From positions 16,426 through 80,425 of the forward strand of contig CAWUHX010000528.1 in assembly GCA_963922205.1 (NCBI GenBank): 64,000 nt of DNA. The letters run 5' to 3'. This document shows positions 45,987-57,377 of the stretch, piece after piece. Position numbers and translations under genes: made by a program. The notes beneath the pieces are model-generated. The model was not told the origin of the DNA. It made no database searches and was given only the letters and a program-made list of their open reading frames with translations. This stretch comes from Romanomermis culicivorax (lineage: Eukaryota > Nematoda > Enoplea > Mermithida > Mermithidae). Each line of letters starts with the position of its first letter. Position 1 is the stretch's first letter.

Positions 45987-47399
45987 ATGACAATGATAGG
46001 TGTAAAAAAGAATATTGATTTGTTAACATCTGATAAGAAAGGGATTCCAGTAGTCGGGATGCATAATCAGATGATAGCAGAATCAAATGAAGAAAAACCT
46101 ATTGAAGAAGATCAAGGTACTGCAATCCAGCAGCCGGAAGATCTTGTTCCAGTGGTGTCATCTAATGGAATTTAAATCCCACACAGGACAGACCAACTAG
46201 TGAGAGCTAAATTGTGGACCAAATCATCAGCAAATAGGATAAATGGAATCATCATAGAAGGAGATGATTCAGAAATGAGATTCAGAGTAGATGATACTGC
46301 AGTTAATGGTTCAGAGGAAGACTTTGTATTGATGATCTCCAACAATAGAGGTTCTGGTTGCCCGATAGAACCTAATCAAGTTTTTCTCATCGAATGTGTC
46401 AATTTTACAGGCTGGAAATTGTGGAAAAAATAGCCTAGAAGGTATTTTAGATGCCATGGAATCAAAATTTGACAGAGTTGTGTTTCTAGAAGCATTGTAT
46501 AAAATGACCTCTAAAGCTAAAATATCAGAGGAACAGAAAGAGTGGCAATACGGCAACTCATGAAATACTGGGATGTATACATGTATCCTCGTGATCTTCT
46601 GACTCCTCATCTAACTTGTAAAATTGATACAGGTGGTGCTAGTCCTGTCACCAAACATTACTACAGAGCTGTCATTGAAGGACGACCATATATCAAACAA
46701 CATGTGCAAGAAATGCTGGACAAGGGAGTCATAGAGCCATCCAGATAGCCTTGGGCAGCACCATTATTCCTAGTAGGGAAGAAAGATAGGTTTCTCAGGC
46801 CAGTCCTGGATTTTAGAGGCTTGAAGGAGGTAATGAAGGATGATCAGTATTCAATATCGAGAATGGATGATTATCTGAACTGTCTGGGGAGAGCAAAATT
46901 TTATACAACTCTTGACCTCAAGTCTGGCTATTGGCAAGTGCCAATGGAAGAGGGCAGCAAAGAAAATGCTGCTTTCTTGTGCCAAAAAGGGTCGTTTCAG
47001 TTCAAGGTAATGCCTATTGGACTGAAAAATGCACCAGCCGAGTTCCAGAGGATGATGGAATGAATCCTACATGCTTATGGGAGGAAGATATGTCTAGTGT
47101 ATATTAACGAAGTGTTCTCGAATATGTTCGAGGAACACATTGAAAATTTAAAATTGGTCCTTGATTCGCTGAGAGGAGCCCAGCTTACACTTAATCCGGA
47201 AAAATGTGAATTCCTACCAAAGAAGGTACACTTTCTTGGTCATATTTTGGATTCTTATGGAATTTCACCCAATCCAAAGAAAGTGCAAGCTATAAAAGAG
47301 TTTGAATTCCCAGATTCTGTCAAGCATATGCATAGGTTTCTTAGAATGCTCCAATGGTGTGAAAAATTTATAGGCAAAGCATGCAGAGCCTCTGTATAA
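45987..47399 (+). pseudogene. Protease-RT linker and reverse transcriptase remnant of element B
   Basis: 45987-46433 resembles the region between protease and RT of Gypsy-type pol. RT follows: YIKQHVQEMLDKGVIEPS, then LDFRGLKEVMKDDQYSISRMD, then FYTTLDLKSGYWQVP. At the active site the sequence is V-Y-I-N-E where V-Y-I-D-D is expected, so catalysis is lost. The thumb (LNPEKCEFLPKKVHFLGHIL) closely resembles that of element D, putting both in one lineage. Stops at 46174, 46433, 46748 and 47063 break it. Confidence 0.75.
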
Positions 47400-47449
47400 T
47401 CTGATGGCTAAGAAAAGGGAATAAATAGCTCATCACAGAGGATCATCAC

Positions 47450-48103
47450 AGAGCCTTTATTGTTTTGAAAGAAGCACTGGTATCTGTTCCACTTTTTAGG
47501 TACCCAGTAACAGATAGCTCAGTCCAATTCACTGTGCAAACTGATGGCAGTGGAACAGCATGAGGGGCTGTTTTATATCAGGAGTCTACGGATGGTTGGT
47601 GGGTCATAGCATAGAAAAGTGATGTGCTACCAAAAGGGAGTGCTTGGAAATTATCTATGGCTTCACAATCTACCAGCACTATTTATTGGGGAAGAAAATA
47701 TTGATAAGACAGATCACAAACCACTGTTGTCAATGAAAATCCATACTACAACAAATGACAAATTGAAATGGTGGTATGTGATGTTAATCAATACAACCAC
47801 AAGTTAGAATACGTGCTGGGTAGACAGAATGCTATGGCTGACTTTCTATCTAGAAAGGATGAACCAGAGGATGAGGTGAAATCACCACCAAAGTGGAAGA
47901 GTATGCTCAAGTCTGTTGTTGTTCCCTCTGATGTTAAAGGAATAGAAGAAGAACAACAACAACAAATTTCCCTGGTGGCCAAGAGGAGCAACATCTCCGA
48001 GGAGAATAAATCCCACAAGGATGAAGAGAGAGAAGAGGATGCTGGAATTAGTTCTGAAGATGAAAGAGAGCATTCCAAAGGAGTAGAAGCAATGGTAACC
48101 TAA
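47450..48103 (+). pseudogene. RNase H remnant of element B
   Basis: FTVQTDGSGTA near 47530 corresponds to the first catalytic aspartate region. EYVLGRQNAMADFLSRKDE near 47810 is the usual end of Gypsy-type RNase H. The frame changes several times between. An acidic linker follows and is cut by a MITE. Confidence 0.65.
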
Positions 48104-48111
48104 AGCAAAGC

Positions 48112-48308
48112 CATACCTGTACTTGGGGAGGGGGGGGTTGAGGGGGAACCCCCCAACTTGGCCAACCCAGTACCCAAAATCATTTACCGCCCAGTTGGGA
48201 AAAAATTAAAAAAATTTGCCAAAAAGTGTATGTTTTTTGGCCTTTTTTGGGAAAAATTTCGACTTTTTCCTCCCCCCCCCCCAACTGGTTGGAGGTCCTA
48301 CAGGTATG
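48112..48308. mobile_element. 197-bp MITE with 8-bp duplication AGCAAAGC
   Basis: Inverted ends CATACCTGTA / TACAGGTATG, flanked by AGCAAAGC at 48104-48111 and 48309-48316. The interior has G- and C-runs and CCAACTTGG / CCAACTGG. The 8-bp duplication is typical of hAT-type elements. Confidence 0.8.
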
Positions 48309-48589
48309 AGCAAAGCTGGTATTTCAGAAAATGTGCAGAAAGAAAATCAGGAAACTGATCAATCTGCAATACCTGAGGAACACAACAATGTGCAGTTGTT
48401 ATACCCTGGAAAGGAAGGAGAGATTGATAAACCAGGAACATCAGGTGATAAAGAGATATCGATTGTCCTGATCCCAGATGACTTGATGAGCAAACTGCAA
48501 AAAACAGATGAAAGCTTAAAGTCAATCAGGGATAGAATAGGTGCAAATAGCACCACGAAGTATCACAGTGGGTTCTACTAAGAAAATGG

Positions 48590-49650
48590 TGTATTGTACA
48601 GGGAAACTGGGGCAGAAAGCGAAGACCAATTGGTTGTACCTCCAAACCTCAGGGACTCTGTGCTGCACCAGCATCATGGTGCTGTAATAATGACACACCA
48701 GGGTTTCAAAAGAAATCTGTGTGTCATGAAAGGGCATTAGTAGTGGCCTGGCATGGAAAAAGATGTCAGGGAGTGGATGAAATACTGCATTTTCTGTCAA
48801 ATGGCAACTGCAGGAAAGCCATCTATACCACTGTTGATACCCATTGTACCACAAGGCCCATTTGATATTGTATCTGTGAATACAGTAGGAATTTCGCCAG
48901 TGGGAGAAAGAATGCCTTATGTTATAGTTTTTCAGGACTATTTCACAAAATGGGTTGAAGCTGAAATGATCCCAGATCAATCAGCAAACTCAGTTGTGAA
49001 TGCGTTCTTAAAAGCTATAATATTTAGGCATGGAACACCAACGAAACTCCTAAGTGACAATGGATCTTGTTTTACTTCAGATTTAATGAAATCAGTTTGT
49101 GACTTATTGGAGTGTAAGAAGATCTTCACTACTGCTTACCACCCTCAGGGTAATGGTATGGCAGAGAGGTTCAACCAAACTTTAATAGAACAGCTGAGAA
49201 AACTAGCTATCGGTGAACCTGATAGCTGGCCAAGATATTTCAAATCAGTGGTCTTTGCTCATGATGCAACCCCACAGGCTGTTACAAAGGCATCACCATT
49301 TGCATTGTTACAGGGCCATGAAGCCAAGTTCGAGATGAATTAGATGAAAGCTATCAAAATAGTAATGCCCATGAATTATGAGGCATAAAAATTCATCCTA
49401 ACTGACCACTTAACCAGGCTTTTAATATTATTGCCAAAAATATCCAGAAAGCAGCAGAAGCCAGCAAAAGATATTTGGACAGGAAAATTAAAACCTTGGT
49501 TTTTAAAGAGAATGATTGCATTCTTCTTAAAGTTGATAAGCACAAGAAATTGGGCTTAACTTGGGAAGGGCCTACATTATCACTGATGTTCCGAGATTGG
49601 AGGATAATGTGATAACAATAGCATGTTATAATAATCTTTTGCTATAGCAA
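48590..49650 (+). pseudogene. Integrase remnant of element B
   Basis: The zinc-binding region (LHQHHGA..., C-I-F-C) is at 48660-48800 and the catalytic core at 48840-49200. The first catalytic Asp position reads S-V-N-T-V-G, so it is Asn; the second (LLSDNGSCF) and third (NGMAERFNQ) are intact. A C-terminal basic helix and small barrel follow, with frame changes, to about 49600. Stops occur near 48580, 48740 and 49343. Confidence 0.75.
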
Positions 49651-50929
49651 AAGGTTTCAGCAAGCAGCCTGAAAATTTTTCGCTATGAGACTACAAGATG
49701 GCAGAATTATGCAAAAATTGATTGTACAGTCTTACTGTACTTTTGAAATTGGCAGAAAATGGAGTGGCACCATCGGTAGTTTTGTAGCAGCAAAATCTGC
49801 CGATTTGTATTTTTGATAAATATTTATTCTAAATGTGTTTTGTAACGGTTAAACTCTGTTTTAACATTTTTTGATATGTAGAGTTGTGTTTTAAGGAAAC
49901 AGGGGAAGAGCTTTTAAAGTGAATGACCTGTTTCCATAAATTTTTTCATTTTAACACATTCTTGGTTAACACCTAAAAATCATTCTAAACTTTTTCAAAG
50001 TTGTGTCCTGCATCTGCTCTCAATTTTCAAATTTTTTGAGAGCATTTTTTACAGAAGATTTCCCCCGTAGGGTAATTTGTAGCCGCAAGGAAATAGACTG
50101 CAAACGTTTTTAAATCCATCTACTTTTCACAGCTACAAATTTGGTATGAAAATTTTCTAAAAATATTTCTGAGAAAGCATAGGGGCCTAAATTTTGGGAA
50201 TGGGTACACACAAGGAATGTATGCCTATGTACAATGTGACAGATGATGAGGTCCAATTCAGGATGTCGCACCTGCAGCAAAACAACTGTTATTTTTTGGT
50301 TGATGGTAAGAAAAACCATTTAATTTATTTTGTAAATAGTTAGGTAGAGAAATGAGCGGAGGTTACACTCATCAGGGGTGTTTTCCAAGGCTATTTCTGT
50401 GCCCTTTCTCTGATGAGCTACCAACTGGGAGTTGGGAGAAGACACAAAAATTAGGTAAAAGGGGTGTGGCAAAGCTGAACATAGGTAATCCGAAAAAGAC
50501 TTCAGTCAAATTGTGTCATCCGATTAGGGGAAGTTTTGTCATTCCTGCTCCCTCTGGTTCCCGCAAAGCAGCAAAGAAGGGGATTAGCAGGAATCAGTCG
50601 CCAAAAGGGAGGTTGTGATCGATTAGTGCTGATCAAGTAGCAAAGGTGTGTTGGGTTTACAGTGAAAAACACCTAATTTCACATACTTTTGCCCCAACAG
50701 CCAAAAAGGCTAAATATCAAGTTACAGCTCCAAAATTTCAAAAGTTTCCAATTTTTGCGGTGTTTTGCACAAAGGTGTTAGAGTGCACCAAAAATTTTTC
50801 CACTAATAGTGGGTAAAATTACCCAAGGAGTTGATAGAGGTTCTGAATATGCACATGAAAGAGTTATATAGTGTGTTAAAGCAAAACCTAAATTCCTCCT
50901 GGATTTTTAGACTATAACATCTGTCAGGC
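49651..50929 (+). other. Gap between pol and ORF3 of element B
   Basis: Mostly non-coding, with an inverted repeat ATCTTTTGCTATAGCAAAAGG near 49635. A short basic frame at 50352-50618 is of unclear meaning. The gap parallels those in elements A and D. Confidence 0.45.
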
Positions 50930-51067
50930 AATGCGGAAAGCAGAGTTGGAAAGGTGGTTTTTTGCCACTCTTGAGTTCTGGCCCACCAATCCAATCAAGC
51001 CAATAATTGTTCCCATGGGAAGTGTGGAAAGGATGGTAACACATCTAGAAAGCAGCACTTTCGGAGC

Positions 51068-51526
51068 ATACATGTAATGGAGCCCTGAGGTCTGGGGGTG
51101 GGGGGGGGCGGGTGACTTTTTTGGGGCCAGGGGCAGTAATTCCTAAAATTCTGGGGGAAAGGTCTCTCAAACAAAAAAAAAATTCGATTTTTCCGTGGAA
51201 AAAGTTCAAAAAATAGTTGAAAAAATATTAATTTTTCCCTAAAAAACCAAAAAAATGTATCCATGGCAGGAAGCACCAAGAAAATTCACATTTTCTACCA
51301 TTTTTTATTAAAAACAGACATTTTCAATCAAAAAATTGACATTTTTAATCAAAAAATTGACATTTTCCAGTATTTTTCCACCCAAAAGTATGAGGGTCCC
51401 AACCCCTACCATATGGCTAGCTATTGATAGGAAAATCCTGGGGGTGGTTGCCCGATGGCTAGGCATATAGTCGACAATTTGTGGGGGGAGGGGTTCCCAT
51501 AGCACTTTCCTCCAATTACATGTATG
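51068..51526. mobile_element. MITE with ATACATGTAAT ends (copy 1)
   Basis: Inverted termini ATACATGTAATGG / CCAATTACATGTATG, flanked by near-identical TTTCGGAGC and TTTCCGAGGC. It is the inverted sister of 55527-55970. The insertion splits the ORF3 of element B just before its Exo I motif. Confidence 0.75.
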
Positions 51527-54500
51527 TTTCCGAGGCATGAACATTGTTGGCTCTGATGTGGAGAAAGTGAACTGAGAAGACATGAAAAAACTATTTAGGT
51601 GGGCGATTGATAATGAAAAAGGCAACCACGTTGCTGGATTAGTGTCATTCACCTACTCAATTAGTAAAACATTCTTAGTTGACCTAATGTTGCTGCAAGA
51701 GCAAGAGAGGAACACTTCATTGCACATTTTATGCTCAGCAACATTGTTAGTTGGCTACGCCATTTAAAAGGACATTGTTTCAATTGTTAATGTCCAAGGA
51801 TGCGGAAAAAACACCAATGGTCATGATTTGTCTGATGCCATTAGATGTAGTATCAAAGATGGAAATCTGGGAAGATACTATGATCTAAGCATAACCTCAA
51901 AGCAGATTGTGGGAAGCAAGATTACCAAGTCCAAAAAGGCAGCCTGGAGACATTAAAATTGAAAGGCCCCTTTGCCAAAATGTATTCGGCTGATATCAGT
52001 CCTCGCCAGACTGATTTTAGTCCTCTAGGAAATAAACAAAATGTGGCCGAGGAGAAAGTTCCTCAGAGATACTACACCAGGCTGGTATGGGTGCATACTT
52101 TTCACTGCAATTTTTATGGGATCATTTCACTATGGGTTTGTGATTGAGTTATGTAGGGGAGTTGCTAACTTTCCTCAGGATATAGTCGATCCTGCTCAGA
52201 TTGAAATGCTTTCATATAAATTCCATCAGTTCTACTCATATATAGTTACTGATTATAAACTACATAATTTTGTGGGTACACCTGATATTGTGGTTACGCA
52301 GTCCGAGGTGATTGACAACATGATGCGCCAGGAGATGTTATGCAGGATGGGCCATGCAAGTGAAAGAAAATTTGCTGTGGCTGGGCATCTATCCAAGTGC
52401 TTACCATCAGGGTAAAAAATTAAAGCCCAATTCCTTTGATGATGCAAGTGACCCCAAGGAGGATGAAGTGATTGGGCCTAAACAGTGCTTGTTGGCAAAG
52501 GAGAAGTTGTGCCTGGAATTGGTAGAGGAAATGGCAAAAGGCAAGCTGTATCAAGAGCTCAGGCAGCCAGGGTCTTTAGTTTGGTTCATAGATACGGTAA
52601 GAAAAGTTATCAAGCTACCTCAGGATCCTCAAAAGCAAGCACTACTGGATGCCTTAAAAATCATTTGGTTCATGTGCCAATTGATATTGATCCTGGAATG
52701 AGGTATTTTGATAAAGATCATTGGAAGCCTGAGCTAGCGGAGTATGACAAAGCATTTGAGGAACAGGGGTTCTCAGAATTGCATGCCACATGTTCTTTAG
52801 TCTGGCTGGCCTTCCACCTGATCTGGCCTCATAGCAGAAAGGAGCTGGATTTTGTAATGTCCAAAATGTTCAGTTATAGGTTCATTACATCATTCAGCCC
52901 AGAGCTACAGAGCAAAATAAAAGAAATTGCTTGGTGGTCAGACGATAGGTTAATCTAATACCAGTTGTTGAACTCTTCCAAAACTCTTCCAAGCATAGAG
53001 TATGAGTCACCCTGAAAAGGTGCTGGAATATATGTTTGGATGAATCCATTCAGATTTATGCTGATTTGACTGAAATTATGGAAAAATGTGGGCATGTGTG
53101 CTCTGATCCCTGGTAGTCCTGATATGATAACTACCAACAGCAAGAGCTATAACTCAAATCTGTACTATTATGTTAGGTTCTATCATATCAAGCTTCTATT
53201 GAGGTATGAGTTAACCTGGCAAACCAAAATCGACATGGTTAGGGATGTCTATAGCTTTATGGCCAAAAGTAGGGAGTATATCTTCTCCTTCTCTACAAAG
53301 ATCTTCAACTATACACCCTTGGCCTCAGATATACTTGGAATTCAGCATACATAGCTATAACTGGTGAAGGAACTGTCACCAAATTAGCTGGCAAGATTAG
53401 TCCCACCAAGACTGATAGTCGGAAAGGTGAGGAGGAATAGAAGGCTGGAGTTGGTGTAGTTGACATTCTGATATTTTCAGGCCAAGAAGCTCAAATGTCA
53501 GAAAGCAAAATTTTCAGTGATGCAGTTGGATTGCCTGCTGAGGATGAATCCCAAGATGTTAAGCTTAATGAGGATGTGACTGTTTTATCAGAAGAAGAGC
53601 AGCAGCAAAAGCAATTGGTTCCAGCAACAGAACTGATGCATGCTCCAACTTGTTAGACACAGTCTGAACTTACAGCCAACCTGGATTGGAGGAAATATTG
53701 AGGATACAAGAAGAAACAAAGCAAAAAATCTCACTCCAGTGAAAACAAATGGAAAGAGAACTCAAGGAAAATATGGTAATAATGAAGGCTAAGATCTATA
53801 AGATGGAGGTTGAGTATGGGTTCCAAAAGGAGGAGGACGCAATGCCCATGGTGGAAATTAAAGAAGCAGAGGTACCATCACCAATGGAAAAGGGTGATGA
53901 TATGGCCACTGATAAACTAATTATTGGTGCAAATAGTGGTTAGTAAACAGGTAATATTTTTCTCCCCTGATGGGATAGTTTTAGGGTTATATTCAGCCAA
54001 AGTTTTCCAAAGTATAAGGGACATAGGTTGAAGTGATGAAAAATATTGTTTATGGCTGAAAGAAAGAAGAAAATGAGATTGAAGGAGGAGAAAAGAATGA
54101 AGAAGGTTAGTAAGGAAGGAAAAATGGAAGAGAAAGAGGAAGACAGCAAAATGGAAACCTTGTTTGTCATATCAACCTCAAATTGCACAATTACCTCCCC
54201 TACAACCCCCACTTCCCTCATTACTTCTACATCCACTAGAATGCCATCAGCAGTTATGACTTTGTTGGCAACTGAAACAACACAACGTACATCACAGACT
54301 AGCCAAACTTCCAGTGCAATAGGCCTTGCCATGGGGAACTGATGCCGAATGGTCAGGCAAAACCATGCAAGGACCAAAAACCAGAAGTAGCTGCTATCCA
54401 AGTGCAAGTGCTGTTCCTGCAATAAATTGAACAGTCAAAGGCTGCTCAGGTAACTGAAACACGAGAAATGCCTGCAGAAAAATTTAAGGACAGTCTCTTC

Positions 54501-54681
54501 GACTTTTGGGAGGTCTTTCAACCAAACATCAGAGAATCTGGACCGATTTCATTTTTTACAGTTGCAGTTGCCAACTAGTTTGCTTACGACCAATTGGAGT
54601 CAGAAAGAGTATTTCTCATGGTAAATGATGCTGTAAGGGAAATCTTCCACTACTATGAACCAGAAGTCCCCAAGGTCTGCT

Positions 54682-55513
54682 CACAACTTTTTGCTAAGGC
54701 GGGGGGAGTTGTAGTTTCTTGAACTTACAAGAATGATTAATGCCCCTACTTTATGGTCAAACTATACGCAGAGAATAGTCAGACTTTGAAGATTGTTGTG
54801 TCAACTGATTCCTGCACATTTCAAGAATCGGGCACAATGTACTTTTGGAAACATTATTTGAACCAGCATCTTCAGGAGTATGAGCTTATTACATCATTGA
54901 TGAGGGTTCTAACACTGCTTTCAATTGAAAGTGCTCATGTTGAATGTGGCTTTAGTATTATTAATCCTATTAGATTATGAACCATGAGGTTGAAACCAGG
55001 TACCACTCCTGATCCACGTCAACAGACCTCACATGTCTCAACTCATAGCAGGAAAGTATGCCACGGAAGACCCAATGCAGAAGCCAGGAAAAGGAAAGGT
55101 GAGCATGAAGAGGCAGAATTTTAAGAACATAATGTTTTTCTTCCCAAGGGGCGATTTTTTGATTAATCACATATACATAAGTCATTATTTCATCTGCCAA
55201 TTATATTTATAATGCTTTCCCACAAGTAGTATATATTAATGTGCTGATATTCTTTCCTAAAAATCGCTATATGGCACAGAAGTTGCATACTTTCCCATTA
55301 TCATTTGCTCAGTAAATGTGTCAAAGAGAGCAGTGAGTAATTCCTCAGAATCACACATTCTGCAATTTTTCTCGAATTAGTATAACCTACTAAGGAGAGG
55401 ATGAAGTCTACCAATATTTTTTGCTAAAGTGAGCTGTTTTTATAGGGATAGTAAGTGAATTTCTGAATCTCAGATGGGGGTAATACCCCCTCCATACTCC
55501 CCCCCATGGGGTG
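54682..55513 (+). mobile_element. hAT transposase remnant inserted in ORF3 of element B
   Basis: Flanked by TCTGCT at 54676-54681 and 55515-55520. It contains frames leading to a C-terminal dimerisation-like stretch (LLSIESAHVECGFSIINPIR near 54910-54975), the hAT signature around a conserved S..EC.FS motif. Upstream parts of the transposase are missing and several stops occur. When it is removed, the ORF3 alignment with element A closes up. Confidence 0.55.
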
Positions 55514-55526
55514 CTCTGCTATGAAC

Positions 55527-55970
55527 ATACATGTAATTGGGGGGAGGGGCGGAAGAGCTATGGGAACCCCCTAGAAATTGTCGACCATATGGCTAGCCAT
55601 TGGGCGACTGCCCCAGTCCCCCAGGATTTTCCAATCCAATAGCTAGCCATACGGTAGCTGTTATGACCCCCATACTTTTTGTCAGAAAATTACTGAAAAA
55701 TGACCATTTTTTTGATTAAAAATGTCAATTTTTGAACGAAAAAAGGTAAAAAACATCAATTTTCTTGGCGCTTCGCACCATGGATACATTTTTTCAGTCT
55801 GTTTACTGAAAAATTACTATTTTTGGAACTATTTTTCAGACTTTTATTGTGAAAAAATCAATTTTTTTTCTTCAGAGACCCCTCCCCCCCAAAATTTTGG
55901 GAATTACTGACCCAAAGCCCCAAAAAAGTGGCTGGACCCCCCAGACCTCGGGGCTCCATTACATGTATGA
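55527..55970. mobile_element. MITE with ATACATGTAAT ends (copy 2)
   Basis: Inverted termini ATACATGTAATTGG / CCATTACATGTATGA, flanked by CTATGAAC (55519-55526 and 55971-55978). It shares its whole length with copy 1 in opposite orientation and its right part with 61134-61437. It contains GGCGCTTCGCACC at about 55768. Confidence 0.8.
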
Positions 55971-56843
55971 CTATGAACAACAGTTCAGATTCCAGGGAGC
56001 ATTTCTCTATGATTGGACCAATTTACTAGAGGAACTCTTTGTCCCCAGATGGCGCCAAGGAGAAAGAGTGCCTGATGTGTTTTCCTCGGTAAGAAATCTG
56101 GTAATGATGCTATTCATTGTGTTGGAATGTGCTGTGCAGGCTGGGATACATATTGGCAACATTTATGCCAGGGCAATGGTGGCGGCAAATAACTGAATGT
56201 TGAGGGTGTATAACAGACAGGATATGCCTTGGACTTCAAAAAGGCCTTTCGATTTGTGTTGGGTAGTAGCAATCACTAAGTTGGAGTGATGGGAGCCAAA
56301 AAGAGTGCCAGTTCAGACTTGCAAAGCTCTGTAAAATTCAGTAAAGCACAAGATGGAAAAACTGGCAAAACTTTAAAGGTTTCCAGACCTCAAGGTCAAG
56401 GCCAAGGAAGCCAAGAATTAGTTCAGAGTATGCAAGGAAAGGTGCGAAAAATTAGTAACCACAGCTGAGGCCAGTTTCAATTCCACAACCCCAACTGGGG
56501 TGGTCCTGGAGCAGTGTGTGGCAGAGGTGCTGTGCCCCAGGTGCAAGGTAGAGATCGCCAGCATGGCCAGTGGGTATGGAGGCCTTAGCGAGGTTGTGAA
56601 GAAGCCCATAGAGGGGCGCAAGGAGGCAGCGGGCTGCAACAGTAAAAAATAGCCGCAAAGGTTTTTTTTACCCAAAAATATTGTTTTTGCATTTATTTTC
56701 AACAAAAAACATAAAAAAATATAAAGTCACAAAAACAAAAAAAATTTTTGGAATTGTGGCATGCTTTAAAATTTATATGTTTTGTACCTCACATCATCAA
56801 AAAACAGCATGTAAAAATTTATTTTTTCACTTATAATCTCAGT

Positions 56844-56987
56844 CAGGGCTGTGCACAAGGGGGGCTGCCACCCCCCTCATTGAGGCAGTGTGCACACAGT
56901 ATATCCTCATAAGATCAACATTTTCTGGGGCTATTCAGTGAGAAAATCCAGTCTGCCCCCCACGAAAAAATCCTGCACACAGCCCTG
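56844..56987. mobile_element. 144-bp hAT-type MITE
   Basis: Inverted termini CAGGGCTGTGCACAAGG / CCTGCACACAGCCCTG with imperfect 8-bp flanks ATCTCAGT and ATCTCTAT. The interior (TATATCCTCATAAGATCAAC) matches the right end of the larger element at 57985-58964, so they are one family. Confidence 0.75.
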
Positions 56988-57377
56988 ATCTCTATTAAAT
57001 CTCACCTTATTTTTTGTTGTTTTTTTGCTCAGTCAACGACGCAAGAATTTTTGATTTTTTTGTGATATTTGTACCCAGGCCCGTAGCCAGGGGGGGCGGG
57101 GGGTATACCCCCACCTGAAATGTTACAAACTTTTTTCAAAATAATGTGTAATTATGATATGTGTTGTGTGCCATTAATGTAGTAATAGTAGTCACTAATG
57201 AAAAAGTTTTTGGTTTACTGTTTAGGTGATTCATCTTGTAACTTTACAAATTTTTCCATATTATTAATTTTTATCGTATCTTTGGCATATGATCATCATT
57301 GACCATATAATTGGTCAATCATGCACAGCTACCACAACCCATTAAAATTATTATTATAAAATTATTAAACATTTATA

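Larger units (their letters stand above)
45780..56650 (+). mobile_element. Element B: decayed Gypsy-type retrotransposon with ORF3
   Basis: Plus-strand order: pol linker, RT, RNase H, integrase (45987-49650), a gap, then an ORF3 homologous to that of element A (50930-56650). Stops and frame breaks occur throughout. Four later DNA transposons sit inside it: 48112-48308, 51068-51526, 54682-55513 and 55527-55970. LTRs were not found. Confidence 0.75.
50930..56650 (+). pseudogene. ORF3 exonuclease remnant of element B
   Basis: Aligns in order with the intact ORF3 of element A. The N-terminal block is at 50935-51060; Exo I region S-D-V-E follows at 51555; TFLVDL and V-G-Y-A-I with the Exo II aspartate at 51680-51790; the segment before Exo III at 51970-52080; FPQDIVDPAQIEMLS at 52180; IWPHSRKEL at 52830; the YYYVRFYHIKLLL block at 53165; a coiled coil at 53750; and the helical domain at 54480-54680, continuing at 55979-56200. 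Many stops and frameshifts and three insertions interrupt it. It proves that ORF3 in this position is not peculiar to element A. Confidence 0.75.
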
